Part shown: positions 18,501 through 25,236 of the stretch, piece by piece
Layout of the letters: each line of letters starts with the position of its first letter
How positions within the stretch are numbered: the stretch's first letter is position 1
Source of the DNA: DASPNM01 sp035626515
GTDB lineage: Bacteria; Bacteroidota; Bacteroidia; Chitinophagales; Chitinophagaceae
NCBI GenBank assembly: GCA_035626515.1
Contig: DASPNM010000028.1
Location: forward strand, 81,719 to 145,718
DNA: 64,000 bases
Reading direction: 5' to 3'
The notes under the pieces: generated by a model
What the model saw: the letters and a program-made list of their open reading frames with translations, nothing else
What the model was told of the DNA's origin: nothing
Databases searched by the model: none
Program-made: the position numbers and the translations under genes

Positions 18501-18957
18501 TGTGAGCAACATGGATCAGCTTGCCCAGCTCCTCAATGCGGGGACTGCCGCCGTGAAGGAAGTGGATCCGAATATCGTCATGATGCTGCACGTCGCACTG
18601 GGAGGACAGAATGACGAATCGGTATTTTTCATTGACAATATGATCGCGCGCGGCGTGTATTTCGACGTAATCGGGCAGTCGTGGTATCCAAAATGGCACG
18701 GCACACTTGACGATCTGCGTGATAATTTATACGATCTCGTGCGCCGTTACAACAAGGATATCTACGTGGTGGAGTATTCGCACCGGAAAGAAGAAGTAAA
18801 CCGCATTGCGTTCGATTTGCCGAATGGCAGGGGAAAAGGCACCTGCATCTGGGAGCCTTTGAATACCTGGGAAAAGATATTTGATGATTCCGGGCGCGCC
18901 AATCAGCTTATCAATCTGTATGATGAGTTCAGGAAGTTGTACCTGGATGGAGAATGA
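15553..18957 (+). CDS. Fused GH2 beta-galactosidase / GH53 endo-beta-1,4-galactanase
   Basis: 1134 residues, two enzymes in one chain. Signal peptide about 1-19 (ending FAPAQ). GH2 part: sugar-binding domain (about 25-200, WRRLDLPHDWAVE, GGMFPETSVGWYRK), Ig-like domain, catalytic barrel with acid/base E432 in WSIGNEE and nucleophile E507 in GTEMG, then DUF4982-like and Glyco_hydro2_C5-like domains to about 800. GH53 part, from about 836: GADISFLPELEARG, NYVRLRIFNDP, LLLDFHYSDYWADPGKQ, acid/base E972 in QIGNEINHG, nucleophile E1074 in VVEYSH. Together they could cut beta-1,4-galactan and release galactose. Related loci usually encode these enzymes separately. The reading frame is continuous with no sign of error at the junction. 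Confidence 0.95.
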   Translation: MKRIFFITLGLLLVVFAPAQRQHENFDSGWLFHFGHAAIPEKDFNYGISNIFSKSGAAPGTAIDPKFDDSKWRRLDLPHDWAVELPFVYRDHPDVMAHGYKPVGGMFPETSVGWYRKHFTIPVSDSGQRFRLQFDGVFRDAQFWVNGFYLGNNQSGYIGESYDITDFIQFGRDNVIVVRADATQYEGWFYEGAGIYRHVWLIRHNAVHIPPDRIFAWSDVSGARATINVQTEPRNDSGHSQVITVSAYLAERDGRIVARSAEQRVSIGPGSVSSAKNVIAVRSFRPWDLDDPYLYRIVVEVRQGNRVLDRQVLRFGIRKIEIRTDGVFLNGKHVKLKGVNCHQDHAGVGAALPDYLQYYRVRLLKNMGANSYRASHNPPTPELLDACDSLGMLVMDETRLLNSGPEYMNQFERLLRRDRSRTSVFMWSIGNEEGWIHTTGTGKRIAETFIKKQRELDPTRTCTYAADVPNVFRGINEVIPVRSFNYRQFAVADYHRDHPHQPIIGTEMGSTVTTRGIFEKDSIRGYVPDQDITAPWWASRAEEWWPLAANNDYWLGGFVWTGFDYRGEPTPFRWPNINSHFGIMDMCGFPKNIYYYYQGWWSEKDVLHISPHWNFREKGPGWNKPKGDLMDVWVNSNADSVELFINGKSMGRKNMPRNSHLKWTINYEPGSVEAVAVRNGKRFSKKIETTGLPVEVVVTPYKTTMLADGRDATVINISVLDREGREVPNADNLIHFTLEGDGKIIGVGNGDPSSHEPDKWPDGSWQRRLFNGRCQVIVQSGYRPGMIKFTAKATGLWSGGTDIQIIPPRNVFQPAPDRSYSFRPPAQKEMDRMLGADISFLPELEARGMKFSDRGVEKDAIQILKDHGFNYVRLRIFNDPAHDSGYAPKKGFCDLENTKKMAKRVKAAGMKLLLDFHYSDYWADPGKQYKPAAWKDLSFPDLKKAMYDFTRRVIRELKEQGTTPDMVQIGNEINHGILWPEGNVSNMDQLAQLLNAGTAAVKEVDPNIVMMLHVALGGQNDESVFFIDNMIARGVYFDVIGQSWYPKWHGTLDDLRDNLYDLVRRYNKDIYVVEYSHRKEEVNRIAFDLPNGRGKGTCIWEPLNTWEKIFDDSGRANQLINLYDEFRKLYLDGE

Positions 18958-18978
18958 GCCACCCAGAAGTTGACTAAG

Positions 18979-19019
18979 TCTCCCCCCTGGGGGAGATTTA
19001 GAGGGGGCCGGTCTTTCCC
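18979..19019. repeat. Palindromic C/G-rich intergenic element between convergent genes
   Basis: TCTCCCCCCTGGGGGAGA (18979-18996) is a perfect inverted repeat with 8-base arms, followed by GAGGGGG and then CCCCCTGGGGGG, which can pair in several alternative ways. It lies between the convergent GH2-GH53 gene and the PKD-repeat gene and could stop transcription from both sides. Elements of this look recur in Bacteroidota intergenic DNA. Confidence 0.55.
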
Positions 19020-19035
19020 CCTGGGGGGCCTGGCC

Positions 19036-20799
19036 TCATTGCTTCACGAACAGCGCAGAGGCGAACTGGTTAGGCGACTGCACCGTGTACGTATATATTC
19101 CCGGGAAAAGGTTGCCCAGTTCGTGACTCCAGTTGTTGGGGCCTGCATTCACGCTGCGCGTAAGGGATCGCACCACAATTCCATTGTGCTTTACGATCCG
19201 GATATTGACTGGCTCCGTACGCGTCGAAAAGAAGTACACGTTCAGATGGTTCGCGACCGGGTTGGGCGAAAGATGCAGTACTGACTGGTGAATGCCAACG
19301 TGTCTGCATTTCCTCGCCTCGCACCCACCATAATAAGTTATTCGCACGCAAACTTCATAGTTGCCGGGATGGTTGTAGTGGTGGAGCACCGTATAGGGGC
19401 CGGTGTAATTCTCCGGATAATTGATGCAGGTGTCGCGGCCGTCGCCGAAGTTCCAGCAAATCTGTCTCGGCTTCCTCTGGGCGCTATGCCACGGCAGGGC
19501 CCGGAAGGCTGCGGTGAGCAGGTTGGAGCTCATCGGTATCCGCTCGAAGTCGGCCTGGCAGGTTTCGTGAGGAGGAACACGTATTTCCCGGCATTTTCTT
19601 GCTTCGCAACCACCATAATACAGGATAGACACGCACACTTCATATGCGCCCGGATGCTGGTAGTTATGCGCCACGATGTATGGGCCGGTATAGGTCGACG
19701 GGTAGTTAATGCAGGTATCGGTCCCGTCGCCGAAGCGCCAGCAAATTCGCTGCGGCTTCCGGTTCAGGTTGTGCCAAGGCAGCGCCCTGAAATACGCCCG
19801 AAGCGGGTTGTTGGACGGATTGTGCAGCCGCTCGAAATCCGCGCGGCAACTGTCGTGCCCAACTATCCGCACTTCCCTGCACTTTCGCGCCTCACAGCCA
19901 CCATAGTAATTTATCCGGACGCATACCTCGTAATTGCCGGGCTGCGCGTACGTGTGATTGACCGTGTAAGGGCCGATGTAGGCACTCGAATAATTGATAC
20001 ATGTATCCGTTCCGTCACCGAACGTCCAGCAAATCCGCTGCGGCTTCCGTTGATTGCTGTGCCAGGGAAGGGCGCGGAATGTGGCGCGCAGGGGATTGTT
20101 GTTGCTGTTTAGATTGATCCGTTCAAAATCTGCGCGACAACTATCAACGTGACCTACGCGGGTAAACCGGCATTTCCTGGCCTCGCAGCCTTCCTGGTAA
20201 ATGATGGTAACGCAAACCCGGAATTCGCCAGCGCGCGGGTAGGTATGACTAACCGTGTATGGCCCCTGGTAAGTGCTCGCATATTGCACGCAAACATTAC
20301 TGCCATCCCCAAAATCCCAGCAAATGCGAACCGGCCGGCGGTTCTGCGAGTGCCAGGGAATGGCGCGAAACGTTGCTGTCAGAGGATTGGAAGTCGTCGG
20401 CAACCGCTCGAAATCTGCCGAGCAGCTATCGGTCGCAACCGCTACGGGATGGCACGCGTCGGCTTCGCATCCTCCCTGGTAGCGGATCCGCACACATACA
20501 TTGTAAGTACCCGAATGCGCGTATTGATGGAAAACGGTGTACCCATTGGCCGGCGGGTGGTTTGGGTCGTAATTGATACAGGTATCGGAACCATCCCCAA
20601 AGTTCCAGCAAATGCGTTCGGGCCGGCGCTGCTCGCTGTGCCAGGGAAGCGCGGTAAACAGGCGCCCCAGCTGGCTGTTGCTTGATGGGGAGGAGCTAAA
20701 GGCCGCGCGGCAACTGTCGTGTTCCGGGGCCTGAGCCTCAACGGTGGGGCTTGCCAGGAAGAAGGACAGTCCGGCGAGCAGTGCGTAAAGTTTTCTCAT
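19036..20799 (-). CDS. Secreted protein of five six-cysteine PKD-like repeats with T9SS domain
   Basis: 587 residues. Signal peptide to about residue 22 (ASPTVEAQ). Five repeats of about 93 residues run from about 27 to 500. Each has the same skeleton: DSCxADFE, LPWHSxxRxPxRICWxFGDG (the PKD signature), TCINY, GPYTVxHxY, YEVCVxIxYYGGCEARKC. Each repeat keeps six cysteines, an unusual amount for PKD modules, suggesting disulfide-stabilised units outside the cell. The last 80 residues (LHLSPNPVANHLNVYF ... PGIYTYTVQ) are a T9SS type A sorting domain. It is a likely surface adhesin or structural repeat protein; the partner is unknown. Repeats 3-5 are most alike and suggest recent duplication. 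Confidence 0.9.
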   Translation of the reverse strand: MRKLYALLAGLSFFLASPTVEAQAPEHDSCRAAFSSSPSSNSQLGRLFTALPWHSEQRRPERICWNFGDGSDTCINYDPNHPPANGYTVFHQYAHSGTYNVCVRIRYQGGCEADACHPVAVATDSCSADFERLPTTSNPLTATFRAIPWHSQNRRPVRICWDFGDGSNVCVQYASTYQGPYTVSHTYPRAGEFRVCVTIIYQEGCEARKCRFTRVGHVDSCRADFERINLNSNNNPLRATFRALPWHSNQRKPQRICWTFGDGTDTCINYSSAYIGPYTVNHTYAQPGNYEVCVRINYYGGCEARKCREVRIVGHDSCRADFERLHNPSNNPLRAYFRALPWHNLNRKPQRICWRFGDGTDTCINYPSTYTGPYIVAHNYQHPGAYEVCVSILYYGGCEARKCREIRVPPHETCQADFERIPMSSNLLTAAFRALPWHSAQRKPRQICWNFGDGRDTCINYPENYTGPYTVLHHYNHPGNYEVCVRITYYGGCEARKCRHVGIHQSVLHLSPNPVANHLNVYFFSTRTEPVNIRIVKHNGIVVRSLTRSVNAGPNNWSHELGNLFPGIYTYTVQSPNQFASALFVKQ

Positions 20800-20899
20800 G
20801 GTCGACTCTTTTAAAGATGGAGTACGGTTTACCCAGGGCCAGCCATCTGACTGCCGCCGCTGCGCGGGGTTTAACAGGCCTTTAAGTTTTCCGGCGATT

Positions 20900-21442
20900 T
20901 CAGCCTACCGTCTTCTGGTGGTCAATGATAAATTGGATCAGCTCCTCCAGGGATGTGTCAATGCGGGAAACAGCGTCGCGGATATCCTCACGGCTCACCT
21001 GGGCGGCGAAGGAAGGGGATTTCAGGCGCTTTAGCACGCTCCCGACTTCAAGTCCCTCGTACCGGGTAGGCCGGATCAGCGCGGCGGCGTGGACAAACCC
21101 CGAAAGCTCGTCGATGGCATAGATCATCTTGTCCATCCGGCTTACGGGCTCGACGCCGAAATACCCGGGACCGTGCGAAGCAATACAATGAATCACGTCG
21201 GGATCAATATTTCGTCGTTCCAGTTCTTCGATAATGACGCTGCAGTGTTGGTCGGGGTATTTTTCCCAGTCGGCATCGTGGAGCAGTCCGGCCAGCTCCC
21301 ATTTCCGGGCGGTGTCCTCGTCCGCATTTTCGCGTTCGAGTGCCCAGGCGCGCATATTCGCCGCCACCTGGCGCATGTGAAGCCTTAACCGATCATTGGT
21401 CACCCAGTCATTCAGCAGCGCTTGTGCTTCCTCGATCGACAT
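20900..21442 (-). CDS. HD-domain hydrolase
   Basis: 180 residues with the ATG at 21442 (MSIEEAQALLNDWV), chosen because the upstream extension is not conserved-looking. HD metal-binding signature GLLHDADWEKYPDQH (residues about 50-65), with the first histidine of the domain in RLHMRQVAANMRAWA; later CIASHGPGYFG and DKMIYAIDELSGFV fit the HD fold. The family includes phosphohydrolases of nucleotides; the substrate is not predictable. No signal peptide, so cytosolic. Confidence 0.85.
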   Translation of the reverse strand: MSIEEAQALLNDWVTNDRLRLHMRQVAANMRAWALERENADEDTARKWELAGLLHDADWEKYPDQHCSVIIEELERRNIDPDVIHCIASHGPGYFGVEPVSRMDKMIYAIDELSGFVHAAALIRPTRYEGLEVGSVLKRLKSPSFAAQVSREDIRDAVSRIDTSLEELIQFIIDHQKTVG

Positions 21443-21538
21443 AAGGTTTCCTTTGTTTTTCGGATCCCCGAAGTTGCTGCGTCCGAGATGACGGGAGTTC
21501 ATAAAAAATACAGTAAGGCAATTTACGCAGTGCGCGAC

Positions 21539-21565
21539 AAAAAAAGGGCCCCGCGAAGGAGCCCC
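21539..21565 (-). terminator. Terminator of the SWIB gene
   Basis: On the minus strand GGGCTCC and GGGGCCC pair (one G-U) around a TTCGC loop and are followed by seven T residues (A tract at 21539-21545 on the plus strand). It lies just after the SWIB stop codon. Confidence 0.85.
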
Positions 21566-21587
21566 AAATCAGATTGCGTTGCCGCGA

Positions 21588-21929
21588 TTACTTCACGTGC
21601 CGGTTTACAACCTTTGCCAGCTCGAACATCGAGATCTGATCTTTGCCGAACAGTGGACGGAGCTTACCATCGGCGTTGATCATTCTGCGGTTTCGCTTGT
21701 CCTGCAGGTTGTTCTTCTTGATATAGTCCCAGATCTTCTTTACAACCTGTGTTCTCGGTAATGGCTTGCTGCCTACCACTTCAGCGAGCGTGTTGCTGGG
21801 CTGGAGGGGAGCCATAAATGCTGCGTTTGGTTTGCGTGCTGATTTTTTCTTAGCTGCTTTTTTCGCAGGAGCTCTCTTAGCGGCTTTTTTGGTTGTCTTC
21901 TTTTTGGCGGCTTTTTTCGCTTTTGCCAT
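21588..21929 (-). CDS. Histone H1-like/SWIB-domain chromatin protein
   Basis: 113 residues. Residues 1-35 are almost only lysine and alanine (AKKAAKKKTTKKAAKR), like H1/Hc1-type DNA-binding tails. Residues about 40-113 form a complete SWIB/BAF60b domain (LAEVVGSKPLPRTQVVKKIW, DYIKKNNLQDKRNRRMI, LRPLFGKDQISMFELAKV). SWIB domains are mainly eukaryotic but also occur in Chlamydiae and Bacteroidota, where their function is poorly known. It is probably nucleoid-associated. It is monocistronic: own promoter region with a perfect palindrome (21951-21966) and own terminator (21539-21565). Confidence 0.92.
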   Translation of the reverse strand: MAKAKKAAKKKTTKKAAKRAPAKKAAKKKSARKPNAAFMAPLQPSNTLAEVVGSKPLPRTQVVKKIWDYIKKNNLQDKRNRRMINADGKLRPLFGKDQISMFELAKVVNRHVK

Positions 21930-21950
21930 GGTGATTGGAATTTAGGGTTA

Positions 21951-21966
21951 GTAAAAACGTTTTTAC
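21951..21966. promoter_or_regulatory. Perfect 16-base palindrome in the SWIB promoter region
   Basis: GTAAAAACGTTTTTAC reads the same on both strands. It sits 22-37 bases before the SWIB ATG, at or just after the presumed transcription start, a position fitting an operator or an RNA hairpin. Confidence 0.5.
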
Positions 21967-21972
21967 AGCTTG

Positions 21973-22005
21973 CTAATATAATAGCTTATCTAATATGTCC
22001 CCAAA
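21973..22005 (-). promoter_or_regulatory. Candidate promoter of the SWIB gene
   Basis: On the minus strand TTTG (22002-22005), then 21 bases, then TATATTAG (21973-21980), a one-mismatch match to TAnnTTTG. This would place the start near 21966, at the edge of the palindrome. Confidence 0.4.
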
Positions 22006-22105
22006 AGAGTTTTCCATAGGGAGTGAGTATCTGTTTTCGGACCGTAAGCCTTAGTAATTTTTTCACTAATTCCGGCGTTTGATTTGCGTACGGAGCGCCA
22101 CCTGT

Positions 22106-23254
22106 ATGAGCAAACATTTTACGCTTGTAATTTTACTGGTCAGTCTCTTCACCGTCTCCTGCAACTCGCGGATCAAGCACCTGTTTGGGAAGAAAACTCC
22201 TCGCGAGCGCTATGAGCAGAAAATGGACGAGCTGGATCTCGACGAAACTCCTGAAGGCCGGGAATGGAAAGCCGTTTCCATGCGCTCACTGGCGGAGCCC
22301 GTGTCGATGACAGTTCCTTTCAACATTAGGGGACAGTTTCCGGTGGGCAAGCCTCGCGCACTAGGGTTTGAATTTCGCGCAAAACGAGGCGAAAAAATCG
22401 ATTTTCAGCTCACGAAAGACACCCCCGCCCTGGTGATTTACGCCGATGTATTTGTTGCGGGCGGCGGAGAGCCGCTGGTTTCCGCCGAAGTGGACAGTTC
22501 GCGATTCAGCTTCGAAGCTGAAGAAACGGAAACCTACATTCTCAGATTGCAGCCACAACTGCAGCAAGCCGGATTTTACCGTCTTTCTGTGAGCTCCGGT
22601 CCCTCGCTCGGATTTCCGGTAGGGCACCGGTCCGCCCGCGTGGGAAGTTTCTGGGGTGATGATCGCGACGGCGGCCGCAGGAAACACGAGGGTATTGATA
22701 TTTTTGCACCGAAGCGCGCTCCTGCCGTGGCAGCTGCCGATGGCTACGTAACTTCCGTCGGCGACGGAGGACTAGGAGGCAAAACAGTGTGGTTGCGGCC
22801 CGAGGGAAAAAATTATTCGCTTTACTACGCACATTTGGATGAGCAGCTCGTGCACGTGGGACAATACGTAAAAAAAGGAGAGGTGCTTGGACTGGTTGGA
22901 AACACCGGCAATGCGAGAACAACTCCCCCTCATCTTCATTTCGGGATTTACAGTTATGGTGGCGCGACAGATCCGCTTCCGTTTGTGAACCCAAATACGC
23001 GCACGGCTGCTGCACCCGACGCACGGCCTATTCCAGCGGCTGTTCGTCTGACAAAGTCGCAAAAGACCGAACAGGGAGCCCTGGTGCACGCGAATACGTT
23101 GCTTGTTCCGCTCGCGCTGTCCGCGCAGGGTTACCTGGCAGAGTTGCCCGATGGGAAGATCATCAGCGCTGCGTTCGGAGCGGTGCGGACATTATCGCAA
23201 AGCACAGGTGTGCCGGTGGCGGGAAAGAATAAAACTGCCACACGCAGATCGTGA
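22106..23254 (+). CDS. M23-family peptidoglycan endopeptidase lipoprotein
   Basis: 382 residues. Lipoprotein signal MSKHFTLVILLVSLFTVSC with lipobox cysteine. The chosen ATG at 22106 gives this clean signal; an upstream TTG would spoil it. The M23 (LytM) domain spans about 185-300, with metal ligands H194 and D198 in HEGIDIF and H276/H278 in PPHLHFGIY. The domain between 60 and 180 is beta-rich (pre-peptidase-like: ETYILRLQPQLQQAGFYRLSV). It probably cleaves peptide cross-links in the cell wall or processes envelope proteins. The downstream Rieske gene begins 26 bases later on the same strand. Confidence 0.9.
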   Translation: MSKHFTLVILLVSLFTVSCNSRIKHLFGKKTPRERYEQKMDELDLDETPEGREWKAVSMRSLAEPVSMTVPFNIRGQFPVGKPRALGFEFRAKRGEKIDFQLTKDTPALVIYADVFVAGGGEPLVSAEVDSSRFSFEAEETETYILRLQPQLQQAGFYRLSVSSGPSLGFPVGHRSARVGSFWGDDRDGGRRKHEGIDIFAPKRAPAVAAADGYVTSVGDGGLGGKTVWLRPEGKNYSLYYAHLDEQLVHVGQYVKKGEVLGLVGNTGNARTTPPHLHFGIYSYGGATDPLPFVNPNTRTAAAPDARPIPAAVRLTKSQKTEQGALVHANTLLVPLALSAQGYLAELPDGKIISAAFGAVRTLSQSTGVPVAGKNKTATRRS

Positions 23255-23280
23255 TCTCGCTGTTAGGGGCAGAGTTTTTG

Positions 23281-24090
23281 ATGCTGCATTGGAAAAACAG
23301 CATGAGAAGCAAGCTGCATCTCCGGTCGCATCCCCTTCACCCGATACTGGTTTCATTTCCCATCGCGTTTTTCTCTGGCACCTGGCTTGCGCACGCGGCA
23401 GGCTGGTGGTGCAAACTTCCCGCACTTACGGAGGCCGCCTATTACCTTAACGCCGCCGGGATCGGCTTCGGCTTGCTTGCCGCGGTTCCGGGGGTTCTCG
23501 ACTTCATTCACCGGGTACCGCCGAAAAGCTCCGGGAAGAAACGGGCCGCGCAGCACGGAATGCTGAATGTTGTCCTGCTGATCGTATTCACCATTGCGCT
23601 TTTTTACCGAAGAGGGGAGTCTCTCAATAATCTTGTGCTGCTGTTGATCGAAACCATTGGAGTGATCATACTTGGCATTTCCGGATGGATGGGAGGCACG
23701 TTGGTCTACCGGAATCAGATCGGCGTGGATCACCGGTACGCGAACGCCGGAAAATGGCAGGAAGAAATTTTTCAGCGCGACCGCGGCGAACTGGAAGTGG
23801 GCAAGGTGGGCGACCTGAAAATAAACTCCATGAAGCTGCTGCGCTGCGGAAAAAAACGGATTGTGCTTGCCCGAACCGAAAATGGTTTCGTGGCTTTTGA
23901 TGATCACTGCCCCCACCGGGGCGGTCCGCTTTCCGATGGGGCGCTTGCCTGCGGCACGGTGCAATGTCCATGGCATGGATCGCAATTCGATGTGCGAAGC
24001 GGCGCGCTGCTCGCAGGCCCGGCGAATGTGGGTATCAAAACTTATCCGGTAAAGGAGGACGCGGGCGGCACGCTGACCCTCATATTATAG
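23281..24090 (+). CDS. Membrane protein: DUF2231 domain fused to Rieske [2Fe-2S] domain
   Basis: 269 residues from ATG 23281 (alternative ATG 23302 gives MRSKLHL). Four membrane segments at about 22-40, 50-70, 88-105 and 118-137 form the DUF2231 domain (LRSHPLHPILVSFPIAFF is typical). The C-terminal 100 residues are a Rieske-type ferredoxin domain with all ligands: C210 and H212 in CPHRGGPL, C229 and H232 in CPWHGSQFDV. This suggests a membrane-bound electron carrier or redox sensor; the partner is not evident. Start uncertain. Confidence 0.87.
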   Translation: MLHWKNSMRSKLHLRSHPLHPILVSFPIAFFSGTWLAHAAGWWCKLPALTEAAYYLNAAGIGFGLLAAVPGVLDFIHRVPPKSSGKKRAAQHGMLNVVLLIVFTIALFYRRGESLNNLVLLLIETIGVIILGISGWMGGTLVYRNQIGVDHRYANAGKWQEEIFQRDRGELEVGKVGDLKINSMKLLRCGKKRIVLARTENGFVAFDDHCPHRGGPLSDGALACGTVQCPWHGSQFDVRSGALLAGPANVGIKTYPVKEDAGGTLTLIL

Positions 24091-24128
24091 AAAAATATGC
24101 CCCCCTGTTAGGCCACACCTTTAAAGTT

Positions 24129-24184
24129 GGTCAAAATTTTTACTGAAAATCACGGGGTTGTACGGGTGCGGTCAAAAATTTTAC
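24129..24184. repeat. Pair of near-identical 15-mers upstream of the rplM promoter
   Basis: GGTCAAAATTTTTAC (24129-24143) and GGTCAAAAATTTTAC (24170-24184) differ only in the A/T junction and are 41 bases apart, about four helical turns. They end 33 bases before the -7 box at 24217. They could be activator or UP-like sites. Confidence 0.45.
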
Positions 24185-24192
24185 CTGGAATC

Positions 24193-24224
24193 TTAGGCGG
24201 CAAGCCGGCGGTGGCATATCTTTG
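24193..24224 (+). promoter_or_regulatory. Promoter of the rplM-rpsI-rpsB-tsf cluster
   Basis: TATCTTTG (24217-24224) is a perfect TAnnTTTG -7 box. TTAG at 24193-24196, 20 bases upstream, is a partial -33 box. The predicted start is near 24230, leaving a leader of about 100 bases. Confidence 0.7.
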
Positions 24225-24240
24225 CACCCCCGTTTGAAAA

Positions 24241-24317
24241 CCGGTTTCCGATATTTTGGCGGGACGGAAAAAGGGATAGCTTTTTCCGGATTTTTCACGC
24301 CGGACGCAGGCGTCCGG
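24241..24317 (+). promoter_or_regulatory. Structured rplM mRNA leader with alternative hairpins
   Basis: Hairpin A: CGGAAAAAG (24265-24273), loop GGATAG, CTTTTTCCG (24280-24288), nine perfect pairs. Hairpin B: CCGGACGC (24300-24307) and GCGTCCGG (24310-24317), eight pairs. TTTCCG at 24245-24250 can pair instead with CGGAAA at 24265-24270, which would break hairpin A. Ribosomal-protein leaders of this kind often serve autoregulation; control by L13 or S9 is inferred. Confidence 0.55.
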
Positions 24318-24333
24318 TCTAAAGTTTTAAAAC

Positions 24334-24777
24334 ATGAGCAACCTGCATTTTACAACAAAACATGCGAATGCGGCTACCGTCAAGCGCGACTGGTATGTTG
24401 TGGACGGTACTAATCAAACCGTAGGGCGCATGTGTTCCCGCATCGCTGCGGTGCTTCGCGGAAAGCACAAGCCTTATTACACGACGCACGTGGACACGGG
24501 TGATTATGTCGTCGTGATCAATGCCGACAAGGTCGTATTTACGGGCGACAAGCTGGAGAAAAAAATCTACGATACCTTCAGCGGTTACCCGGGAGGTCGC
24601 AAGGAAGAAACAGCGATCAGCCTGCTGAAACGCAGGCCCGAGGCTGTGATCGAAAGAGCAATCAAGGGAATGCTTCCGAAGAACCGCCTGGGAAGAAAGA
24701 TGTTCAAGAAATTGTTTGTATACGCCGGGCCGGATCATCCGCACACCGCGCAGCAGCCGAAAGAATTGAAATTTTAA
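24334..24777 (+). CDS. rplM: 50S ribosomal protein L13
   Basis: 147 residues, full length. Family motifs: WYVVDGTNQTVGRMCSRIA, AVLRGKHKPYYTTHVDTGDYVVVINAD, KKIYDTFSGYPGGRKE, IKGMLPKNRLGRKMFKKLFVYAGPDHPHTAQQP. Early assembly protein of the large subunit that binds 23S rRNA. First gene of the r-protein cluster, 24 bases before rpsI, after a strongly structured leader. Confidence 0.98.
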   Translation: MSNLHFTTKHANAATVKRDWYVVDGTNQTVGRMCSRIAAVLRGKHKPYYTTHVDTGDYVVVINADKVVFTGDKLEKKIYDTFSGYPGGRKEETAISLLKRRPEAVIERAIKGMLPKNRLGRKMFKKLFVYAGPDHPHTAQQPKELKF

Positions 24778-24801
24778 ATCAAAAAGAAAAAGCTGGCATA
24801 A

Positions 24802-25191
24802 ATGGAAAAGCAAAAAAACGGGGTGGGTCGTCGTAAGGAAGCCGTGACCCGGGTGTTCGTCTCGAAAGGGGAAGGACGCATTACGGTGAACGACCGCGAT
24901 TATAAAATTTATTTTCCGCTCGTGTACCTGCAAAACCAGGTAGAGCGGCCCTACCGCGTTGTGGACGCTCTTGGTAAGTTCGACACCAAGGTGAACGCAA
25001 CCGGCGGCGGCGTGAAGGGACAGGCTGAGGCCATCATGCTCGGCATTGCCCGCGTGCTCGTGCAGATCAATCCGGAATTCCGTCCTGCGCTCAAGGCGGC
25101 GGGCCTGCTGAAACGGGATCCCCGCTCGGTAGAGCGGAAGAAATTCGGACACAAGAAGGCGCGGAGAAGCTTCCAGTTCAGCAAGCGTTAA
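24802..25191 (+). CDS. rpsI: 30S ribosomal protein S9
   Basis: 129 residues. Motifs: GVGRRKEAVTRVFVSKGEGRITVNDRD, VNATGGGVKGQAEAIMLGIARVL, RPALKAAGLLKRDPRSVERKKFGHKKARRSFQFSKR, ending in the conserved lysine/arginine tail that reaches the P-site tRNA in the 30S subunit. Coupled to rplM as in most bacteria; rpsB follows after 45 bases. Confidence 0.98.
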   Translation: MEKQKNGVGRRKEAVTRVFVSKGEGRITVNDRDYKIYFPLVYLQNQVERPYRVVDALGKFDTKVNATGGGVKGQAEAIMLGIARVLVQINPEFRPALKAAGLLKRDPRSVERKKFGHKKARRSFQFSKR

Positions 25192-25236
25192 TCCCTGCCG
25201 GTATCAAACTGATCATCGATAAACTTCAAACTCATA

